NCBI RefSeq assembly: GCF_018449475.1
Contig: NZ_JAHCQH010000022.1
Coordinates: forward strand, 85,722-149,721
Reading direction: 5' to 3'
Length of the DNA stretch: 64,000 nt
Source: Ancylobacter radicis
GTDB taxonomy: Bacteria; Pseudomonadota; Alphaproteobacteria; Rhizobiales; Xanthobacteraceae
Shown here: positions 53,257 through 61,249 of the stretch, one piece after another
Layout of the letters: the number at the start of each line of letters is the position of its first letter
How positions within the stretch are numbered: the stretch's first letter is position 1
The notes under the pieces: generated by a model
What the model saw: only the letters and a program-made list of their open reading frames with translations
Told to the model about the DNA's origin: nothing
Databases searched by the model: none
Program-made: the position numbers and the translations under genes

Positions 53257-55272
53257 TCAGGCGAACTCCAGAATGATCGCGTCGACGGCGAGGCTGTCGC
53301 CGGCCTTGGCGAGGATGGTTTTCACCGTCGCGTCGCGCTCGGCGCGCAGCACGTTTTCCATCTTCATCGCCTCGACGATGGCGAGGGCCTCGCCGGCCTT
53401 CACCTCCTGCCCCTCGCTGACCGCGATGGAGACGACGAGGCCCGGCATCGGGCAGAGCAGCTGCTTGAAGCTGCCGGCCTGCTGCTTCTCCGGCATGAGG
53501 GCGGCAAGCTCGGCTTCGCGGTTGGTGTGGACCACCGCCTCCACCGCCACGCCGCGATGGGCGAGGGTCACGCCGTTGAGGCGCCCGCGCACCTGCACGG
53601 CCATCGCCTCCTCGTCATAAACGCCGTTCCACACCGGCTCGCCCGGATGCCAGCCGGAGCGCAGCTCATGCGTGCCGGCGGGGCGGCCGGCCTCGTCGAG
53701 GAAGGTGACGATGAAGCCGCCGGCCGCGCGGTCGACCTCGCAGCGCAAAGCGAGATCGCCGATGCGCACCACGCGCTGATGCTCGAACACCACCGCGCGG
53801 CCCGCGAGTTGGCCGCTGATCCTGCGCTTTCGGGCATTGCCGACATTGTCGATAACTGCCGCCACCGCCGCCAGCTTGCGGGCGAGCGTCGGGGTCAGCG
53901 CCGCACCTAGGAAGCCCGCGCGATATTCCTCGGCGATGAAGCCGGTGGAAAGCCGCCCTTCCTTCCAGCGCGGATGGTCCATCAGCGCGGCGAGGAAGGG
54001 GATGTTGTGCTGGATGCCGTCAATCACAAACGCGTCGAGCGCGTCCGCCTGCGCGGCGATAGCCGCGGCGCGCGTCGGGGCGTGGGTCACCAGCTTGGCG
54101 ATCATCGGGTCGTAGAACAGCGAAATTTCGCCGCCCTCATAGACGCCGGTGTCGTTGCGCACGGTGACGCCCTCGCTCACGCTTTCCGCCGGGGGACGGT
54201 AGCGGGTGAGGCGGCCGATCGAGGGCAGGAAGCCGCGATAGGGATCCTCGGCATAGACGCGGCTTTCCACCGCCCAGCCGGTGAGCTTCACCGCGTCCTG
54301 CGTGATCGACAGGGGCTCGCCCGCCGCGACGCGGATCATCTGCTCGACCAAGTCGATGCCGGTCACCAGCTCGGTGACGGGGTGCTCGACCTGAAGCCGC
54401 GTGTTCATTTCGAGGAAATAGAACGACTTGTCCTGCCCGGCGACGAACTCCACCGTGCCGGCGGAATCGTAGTTCACCGCCTTGGCCAGCGCGACCGCCT
54501 GTTCGCCCATCTTCCGGCGGGTGGCCTCGTCCAGCAGGGGGGAGGGGGCTTCCTCGATGACCTTCTGATTGCGGCGCTGGATCGAGCATTCGCGCTCACC
54601 GAGATAGATGACATTGCCATGCTTGTCGCCGAGCACCTGAATTTCGATGTGGCGCGGCTCGACGATGAACTTCTCGACGAACACGCGGTCATCGCCGAAG
54701 GAGGACTTGGCCTCCGAGCGGGCGCGGTCAAAGCCCTCCTGCACCTCGTCGCGGGAATGGGCGATGCGCATGCCCTTGCCGCCACCGCCGGCCGAGGCCT
54801 TGATCATCACGGGATAGCCGATCTCGTCGGCGATGCGGGCGGCGTGCCCGGCATCCTCGATCACGCCGAGATAGCCCGGCACGGTGGAGACATCCGCCGC
54901 CGCTGCCGCTTTCTTGGATTCGATCTTGTCGCCCATCGCCTCGATCGCGCCGGGGTTGGGCCCGATGAAGACGATGCCGGCGTCTTTCAGCGCCTGCGCG
55001 AAGGCGGCGCGCTCGGACAGGAAGCCATAGCCGGGATGCACCGCCTCGGCCCCGGTCTGCCGGCAGGCGTCGATGATCTTCTCGATGACCAGATAGGACT
55101 GCGCGGCGGGGGCGGGGCCGATATGCACCGCCTCATCCGCCATCTCCACATGCAGCGCGTCCTTGTCCGCATCGGAATAGACCGCGACGGTCTTGATGCC
55201 CATGCGCCGCGCGGTCTTGATAACCCGGCAGGCGATTTCGCCACGGTTGGCGATGAGGATCTTGGAGAACAT
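53257..55272 (-). CDS. pccA: Propionyl-CoA/acyl-CoA carboxylase alpha subunit (biotin carboxylase + BCCP)
   Basis: A 671-residue biotin enzyme. Residues 1-450 are biotin carboxylase: MFSKILIANRGEIACRVIKTARRMG, ATP-grasp GGGGKGMRI and the catalytic-region EMNTRLQVEHPVTE. A BT-type linker follows, and the biotinyl domain ends in VEAMKMENVLRAERD with the biotin-carrying Lys. With pccB it carboxylates propionyl-CoA to (S)-methylmalonyl-CoA. The 144-base gap from pccB contains two hairpin repeats. Confidence 0.95.
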   Translation of the reverse strand: MFSKILIANRGEIACRVIKTARRMGIKTVAVYSDADKDALHVEMADEAVHIGPAPAAQSYLVIEKIIDACRQTGAEAVHPGYGFLSERAAFAQALKDAGIVFIGPNPGAIEAMGDKIESKKAAAAADVSTVPGYLGVIEDAGHAARIADEIGYPVMIKASAGGGGKGMRIAHSRDEVQEGFDRARSEAKSSFGDDRVFVEKFIVEPRHIEIQVLGDKHGNVIYLGERECSIQRRNQKVIEEAPSPLLDEATRRKMGEQAVALAKAVNYDSAGTVEFVAGQDKSFYFLEMNTRLQVEHPVTELVTGIDLVEQMIRVAAGEPLSITQDAVKLTGWAVESRVYAEDPYRGFLPSIGRLTRYRPPAESVSEGVTVRNDTGVYEGGEISLFYDPMIAKLVTHAPTRAAAIAAQADALDAFVIDGIQHNIPFLAALMDHPRWKEGRLSTGFIAEEYRAGFLGAALTPTLARKLAAVAAVIDNVGNARKRRISGQLAGRAVVFEHQRVVRIGDLALRCEVDRAAGGFIVTFLDEAGRPAGTHELRSGWHPGEPVWNGVYDEEAMAVQVRGRLNGVTLAHRGVAVEAVVHTNREAELAALMPEKQQAGSFKQLLCPMPGLVVSIAVSEGQEVKAGEALAIVEAMKMENVLRAERDATVKTILAKAGDSLAVDAIILEFA

Positions 55273-55294
55273 GGTTCTCGGGGCCTCTACTTCA

Positions 55295-55407
55295 CCTCTC
55301 CCCGCCGGGGAGAGGTCGGCGCGGAGCGCCGGGTGAGGGGGGAAGCGGCTTTAAGGATCGGAGCGGCGAAGCCCCTCACCCCACCCCTCTCCCCGACGGG
55401 GAGAGGG
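55295..55407. repeat. Paired CTCTCCCC-type hairpin repeats between pccB and pccA
   Basis: Hairpin 1: 55295-55303 with 55307-55315, loop GCC. Hairpin 2: 55385-55394 with 55398-55407, loop GAC. The arms share CCTCTCCCC/GGGGAGAGG and lie in opposite-end positions of a ~113-bp unit, the form of a bacterial interspersed palindromic element. The same core recurs at 46817-46842. Confidence 0.7.
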
Positions 55408-55416
55408 AGCAGGTCG

Positions 55417-56949
<1,533 letters not shown>

Positions 56950-57015
56950 GGGGCGGGCTCCTTGGGCGGCGGTGCTCTGTTTCACTTCTAGGCCCTTGCC
57001 CGCCAAAACATAAGC

Positions 57016-57053
57016 TGTGAAAATGCGGATCGTGAAACTGTAAAAATTTCACA
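57016..57053. promoter_or_regulatory. Candidate ScfR/PccR operator upstream of pccB
   Basis: TGTGAAA (57016-57022), GTGAAA (57032-57037) and the near-palindrome TGTAAAA-TTTCACA (57039-57053) form a repeated GTGAAA/TTTCAC set. It resembles, but is not identical with, the TTTGCAAA-type sites of short-chain fatty acyl regulators. Position between the regulator and pccB supports an operator. Confidence 0.45.
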
Positions 57054-57084
57054 AAATCGACGGTGGGGGTCTCCACCCGTACAG

Positions 57085-57191
57085 CGTCATCCTGAGGTGC
57101 CCGGCGCATGCCGGGCCTCGAAGGATGCTGGTTCCGTGGCGCTTGAGCGACCATCCTTCGAGGCTCGCTCCGCTCGCACCTCAGGATGACG
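57085..57191. repeat. 107-bp inverted-repeat element (GTCATCCTGAGGTGC type)
   Basis: Outer arms 57085-57100 and 57176-57191 are perfect 16-bp reverse complements. Inside are a GCCCGGC-GCAT-GCCGGGC hairpin (57099-57116) and a 13-bp inverted pair at 57115-57127 and 57152-57164. This is the common dispersed Hyphomicrobiales intergenic element. It ends 25 bases before the regulator start. Confidence 0.75.
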
Positions 57192-57216
57192 TTGTCCGGG
57201 CGATGTAGGAAGGGCC

Positions 57217-58653
57217 ATGTCCAAGAAAGTGTTCGCCGGCCACGCGGTCCGCAATCTGCGCGAGCGGCAGGGGCTGACGCAGATGGATTTCGCCCGCCGG
57301 CTTGCGCTCTCGCCGAGCTATATCAACCAGATCGAGAGCAACCAGCGGCCGGTGACGGCGGCGGTGCTGCTGGCCATCAGCCGGACCTTCGATCTCGACA
57401 TCACCCGCTTCGGCGCCGACGATCTCGACCGCATCGTCGCCGATCTGCGCGAGGCGCTGGCCGATCCGGTGTTTCGCGGGCTGGAGCCGAGCCTGCAGGA
57501 CCTGAAGAACGCCACCACCCACGCGCCGGCCTTCGCCCGCGCCTTCCTGCGCCTGCACGGCGCCATGCGCCGGCTGGAGGAGCGCCGCGCCGCGCTCGAC
57601 GATGCCGTGCTCTCGGTGGCCGGCGAGGGGGAGGGGGAGGCGCGCAACCTGCCGCCCTATGAGGAGGTGCGCGACCATTTCCACTACATCGACAATTATG
57701 TCGACGGGCTCGACCGGGCGGCGGAGGAGCGGGCCGGCGCGCTCGACCTGTTCGCCCGCGAGGACGCGGCCGGCGTGCTCGCCCAGCATCTGCGCCAGCA
57801 CCACGACATCACCGTCGACATGGCCCCGGCCGACGCGCCGGACGCCCCGCTGATCGCCTATGACCGCTACCGGCGGGCGGCGACGCTCTCGCGCACGCTC
57901 GATCCGGCCAGCCGCGCCTTCCGCCTCGCCGCGCTGATCGCCCGCTTCGAGCAGAGCGAGCTGATCGACCGCCATGTGATCGAGGCGGGCTTTCGCTCGA
58001 CCACCGCGCGCGAGGTCTGCCGGCTTTCCTTGCAGAATTATTATGCCGGCGCGCTGCTGCTGCCCTATCGCCGCTTCGCCCGGCTGGCGCGGGAGAAGCG
58101 CCACGATCTCGATCTGCTCAGCCTGATGACCGGGGCGAGTCTCGAACAGGTGTGTCACCGCCTCTCGACGCTGCAGCGACCGGGCGAGAAGGGGGTGCCG
58201 TTCTATTTCCTCAAGGTCGACCGCGCCGGCAACGTCATCAAGCGGCACAGCGCGACGCGCTTCCAGTTCGCCCGCTATGGCGGGGCGTGCCCGGTGTGGA
58301 ATGTCCATGAGGCGTTCGAGCAGCCCTCGCGCACGCTGGTGCAGGTCGGCGAGATGCCCGACGGGGTGCGCTATCTGTGCCTCGCCCGCGGCACCGCCAA
58401 GCCGGCCGGCCATTACGGCGCGCGCGAGCGGCGTTTCGCGCTCGGCATGGGCTGCGAGATTTCCCATGCCGCCGAGCTGGTCTATGCGGACGGGCTGGAT
58501 CTGCGCGGCGCGAGCCTTGCCCCGCTCGGCGTCAATTGCCGCATCTGCCCGCGCGCCACCTGCCCCGAGCGCGCCTTCCCCCCGCTCGACCGCGAGATCG
58601 TGCTCGACCCGGACCGGCGCGGCGTGGTGCCGTTCGCGGTGCGGGAGGGGTAG
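57217..58653 (+). CDS. Short-chain fatty acyl regulator, XRE family (ScfR/PccR-like)
   Basis: A 478-residue transcriptional regulator. An XRE helix-turn-helix (residues 8-65, NLRERQGLTQMDFARRLALSPSYINQIESNQRP) precedes an IrrE/ImmA-like middle region and a C-terminal Cys-containing domain ending CRICPRATCPERAFPP. This architecture is that of ScfR/PccR/PrpR, which sense propionyl-type acyl-CoAs. Its gene is divergent from pccB, so it probably switches the propionyl-CoA operon. Confidence 0.92.
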   Translation: MSKKVFAGHAVRNLRERQGLTQMDFARRLALSPSYINQIESNQRPVTAAVLLAISRTFDLDITRFGADDLDRIVADLREALADPVFRGLEPSLQDLKNATTHAPAFARAFLRLHGAMRRLEERRAALDDAVLSVAGEGEGEARNLPPYEEVRDHFHYIDNYVDGLDRAAEERAGALDLFAREDAAGVLAQHLRQHHDITVDMAPADAPDAPLIAYDRYRRAATLSRTLDPASRAFRLAALIARFEQSELIDRHVIEAGFRSTTAREVCRLSLQNYYAGALLLPYRRFARLAREKRHDLDLLSLMTGASLEQVCHRLSTLQRPGEKGVPFYFLKVDRAGNVIKRHSATRFQFARYGGACPVWNVHEAFEQPSRTLVQVGEMPDGVRYLCLARGTAKPAGHYGARERRFALGMGCEISHAAELVYADGLDLRGASLAPLGVNCRICPRATCPERAFPPLDREIVLDPDRRGVVPFAVREG

Positions 58654-58657
58654 CGCC

Positions 58658-59278
58658 TCAGCGCGGCTCGCGGGGGTAGATGATGATCGACAGATAGGTC
58701 ATCGGCCGCACCAGAAGTTCCTCCGGCCCATGCGTGGCGGCGGAATCGAACAGCAGCGAATCGCCCGGCCGCAAATGATAATTGCGGTCGCCGTGCCGGT
58801 AGATCACCTCGCCCGACAGCATGTGGATGAACTCGACGCCGGCATGGCGGAAGCCGGTATAGGGCACGGCCTCTTCGCTCAGCGTGATCAGATAGGGCTC
58901 GACCGCCACCTCGCCGCCCAGCGCATGGCCGAGCAGCTCATATTGATGGCCGACCTTGGTGCCGCGCCGCTCGATATGCACGCCCTGTCCGGCCGGCACG
59001 AAGGAGCAGTCGCGCTTTTCCTCGAAGCTGGAGAACAGCGAGGAGATCGGCACGTTCAGCACGTTGGAAATGGACTGAAGCGTGGAAAGCGAGGGCGAGA
59101 TCAGCCCGTTCTCGATCTTCGAGAGCATGCCGACCGAGATGCCGGCGGCGGCGGCGAGATCGGAGACGGTGAGGTCGAGATCGCGGCGGATGGCGCGGAC
59201 CTGGAGGCCGAGCGCCTGTTCCAGCGTGCGCTCATTGGCGTTCGGCGCGCCGGAGCCGGTGTTCAGTTCCTCCGTCAC
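58658..59278 (-). CDS. XRE-family regulator with cupin domain
   Basis: About 206 residues: N-terminal helix-turn-helix (residues 20-75, LTVSDLAAAAGISVGMLSKIENGLISPSLSTLQSIS) then a cupin_2 barrel (about 100-205; HAGVEFIHMLSGEVIYRHGDRNYHLRPGDSLLF, ending in TYLSIIIYPREPR). Such proteins sense small ligands and often control amino-acid or polyamine transport. The GTG start at 59278 with AAGGGCGAC upstream was chosen because the 58 preceding residues of the open frame look non-coding. It converges on the ScfR-like gene with a 4-base gap and is divergent from sthA. Confidence 0.82.
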   Translation of the reverse strand: MTEELNTGSGAPNANERTLEQALGLQVRAIRRDLDLTVSDLAAAAGISVGMLSKIENGLISPSLSTLQSISNVLNVPISSLFSSFEEKRDCSFVPAGQGVHIERRGTKVGHQYELLGHALGGEVAVEPYLITLSEEAVPYTGFRHAGVEFIHMLSGEVIYRHGDRNYHLRPGDSLLFDSAATHGPEELLVRPMTYLSIIIYPREPR

Positions 59279-59510
59279 GTCGTCGCCCTTGCTGCCCCTG
59301 CTGCGCTTCGCCTCGCCCAATGCCCCTGCTCCTTCTGTGCCGTCGCCTCGTCGATGGGACTCGTTTCGCCGGCAAAAGCAAGCCCAATGCAAGCCCGTAA
59401 CGCTAGCTGCAACAGAATGTCCGGCGTGAGAACCGTCATCGGACCTTGGCATTCATCGTGCATCGACTTGGGTCGACTTGTCCTTCACCCTCACAGGCAC
59501 TGGCGCTTCC

Positions 59511-60905
59511 ATGTACGACTTCGACATGATTGTCATCGGCAGCGGCCCCTCCGGGCGCCGCGCCGCCGTGCAATCCGCAAAAATTGGCAAGAGCGTGCTG
59601 GTGGTCGAGAAGGGCCGGCGCGTCGGCGGGGTCTCGGTGCATACCGGCACCATCCCGTCGAAGACGCTGCGCGAGACGGTGCTGAACCTCTCCGGCTGGC
59701 GCGAGCGCGGCTTTTACGGCCGGGGCTACCGGGTGAAGCAGGACATCGCCGCCGCCGACCTGATGATCCGCCTGCACAAGACGCTCGATCATGAGGTCGA
59801 GGTGTTGGAGCATCAGTTCAGCCGCAACGGGGTGAAGACCGCGCGCGGCGAGGCGCGCTTTCTCGACCCGCACACGATCGAGATCACCAGCGAGGCCGGC
59901 GAGGTCCACAGCGTGACCGCCGCTCATGTGCTGATCGCCTGCGGCACGCGCCCGTTCCGGCCGGAATACGTGCCGTTCAACGGCATGACGGTGTTCGACA
60001 GCGACGAGATCGTCGACCTGCCGCGCCTGCCGCGCAGCCTCGCGGTGATCGGCGCCGGGGTGATCGGCGTCGAATACGCCACCATCTTCAGCGCGCTCGA
60101 TGTCGCGGTCACGCTGATCGAGCCGCGCGCCACCTTCCTCGACTTCATCGACAAGGAGCTGATCGAGGAATTCGTGCATGAGCTGCGCGACCGCAATGTC
60201 GGGCTGCGGCTCGGCTCGGCGGTGACCTCGATCGAACTCGGGCCGGACGAGCGGCCGGTCTGCAAGCTGGCCGACGGGCGCACGGTGCAGAGCGACATGC
60301 TGCTGTTCGCGGCCGGGCGCGTCGGCGCCACCGATCGCCTCAATCTCGGCGCCGCCGGGCTCTCCGTCGACCATCGCGGCCGCGTCACGGTGGAACCGAA
60401 GACGCTGCAGACCGCGGTGCCGCACATCTATGCCGCCGGCGACGTGATCGGCTTTCCCAGCCTCGCCTCCACCTCGATGGAGCAGGGCCGCCTTGCCGCC
60501 TGCCACGCTTTCGGGCTGGAGCCGCCGCCGCCGCCGGAATTCTTCCCCTATGGCATCTATGCCGTGCCGGAAATCTCCACCGTCGGCATGAGCGAGGAAG
60601 AGGTGCGGCGGCGCGAGATTCCCTATGAATGCGGTATCGCCCGTTTCCGCGAGACCTCGCGCGGCCACATCATGGGGCTGAACAACGGGATGATGAAGAT
60701 GCTGTTCTCGACCAAGAGCCGCCGGTTGCTCGGCGTGCACATTGTCGGGGAGGGCGCGACCGAGCTGATCCACATCGGCCAGGCGGTGCTGAACCTCAAG
60801 GGCACGATCGACTATTTCATCGAGAACACGTTCAACTACCCGACGCTCGCCGAAGCCTACAAGATCGCCGGCCTCGACGCCTGGAACCGCATGCCGAAGG
60901 AGTGA
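59511..60905 (+). CDS. sthA: Soluble pyridine nucleotide transhydrogenase
   Basis: A 464-residue cytosolic flavoprotein transferring hydride from NADPH to NAD+ (balances NADPH/NADH). FAD motif IVIGSGPSGRRAAVQSAKIGKSV, NAD motif AVIGAGVIGVEYATIFSALDVAVTLIE and AAGDVIGFPSLA are clear. The region equivalent to the redox disulfide reads GGVSVHTGTIPSKTLRE: both cysteines are replaced, as in SthA, ruling out a lipoamide dehydrogenase. Start 59511 gives MYDFDMIVIGSG, the family N-terminus. Confidence 0.93.
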   Translation: MYDFDMIVIGSGPSGRRAAVQSAKIGKSVLVVEKGRRVGGVSVHTGTIPSKTLRETVLNLSGWRERGFYGRGYRVKQDIAAADLMIRLHKTLDHEVEVLEHQFSRNGVKTARGEARFLDPHTIEITSEAGEVHSVTAAHVLIACGTRPFRPEYVPFNGMTVFDSDEIVDLPRLPRSLAVIGAGVIGVEYATIFSALDVAVTLIEPRATFLDFIDKELIEEFVHELRDRNVGLRLGSAVTSIELGPDERPVCKLADGRTVQSDMLLFAAGRVGATDRLNLGAAGLSVDHRGRVTVEPKTLQTAVPHIYAAGDVIGFPSLASTSMEQGRLAACHAFGLEPPPPPEFFPYGIYAVPEISTVGMSEEEVRRREIPYECGIARFRETSRGHIMGLNNGMMKMLFSTKSRRLLGVHIVGEGATELIHIGQAVLNLKGTIDYFIENTFNYPTLAEAYKIAGLDAWNRMPKE

Positions 60906-61249
60906 GAGGGAGCCCGCGCGGCCTCTCTCGGGGCCGGGCGTGACCCGGCTCTCCGGCTCCCCCGCCCTCCGCCGGCGCCGTCGCAAGTGCCCCGTTACGT
61001 GTAAGAATTGGCGCCACGCATCCAGGGTGGTGCGCGCGTGACACAGGCGGCGTTTTCCTTCGAGATGCCTCTCCTACGGGAAGATTTCCCTCTTGCCGTT
61101 CAATGGCACATTGATACCGTCCAATGATTGCTGAATGTTTCAGCAAGGAATCGTCCGTCAGGGCGCCGGGTGCCGTGGCGGACAGGCGGTCGACCGGAGC
61201 GATCCGGTTAAATGACTCACCTGCCAGCAAAGGCGGGGGCGGGGGTGCA
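60906..61249. other. 344-bp intergenic region with hairpins and phased repeats, no gene
   Basis: After sthA lie GAGAGG/CCTCTC (60905-60910 with 60922-60927) and GCCGGG/CCCGGC (60933-60938 with 60944-60949), possible 3'-end structures without a T-run. Further on, CCGTTCAATG (61096-61105) and CCGTCCAATG (61117-61126) repeat with 21-base spacing, then TTGCTGAA-TGT-TTCAGCAA (61128-61146) forms an 8-bp hairpin. GGGGGTG precedes the autotransporter ATG. Confidence 0.55.
61128..61146. promoter_or_regulatory. 8-bp perfect hairpin upstream of the autotransporter
   Basis: TTGCTGAA (61128-61135), loop TGT, TTCAGCAA (61139-61146). It follows a 10-bp direct repeat phased by 21 bp. It may be an operator half-site pair or an RNA structure in the 5' leader. 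Confidence 0.35.

Noticed and set aside
57085..57191. Mobile element with transposase
   Set aside because: Terminal inverted repeats exist but there is no transposase frame inside 107 bp; it is at most a non-autonomous dispersed repeat.
59279..59452. 58-residue N-terminal extension of the XRE-cupin gene
   Set aside because: Residues before the GTG at 59278 are unlike any helix-turn-helix N-terminus and look like promoter sequence shared with sthA.
59511..60905. Dihydrolipoamide dehydrogenase or mercuric reductase
   Set aside because: The redox disulfide cysteines are absent (TGTIPSKT in their place), which fits SthA.
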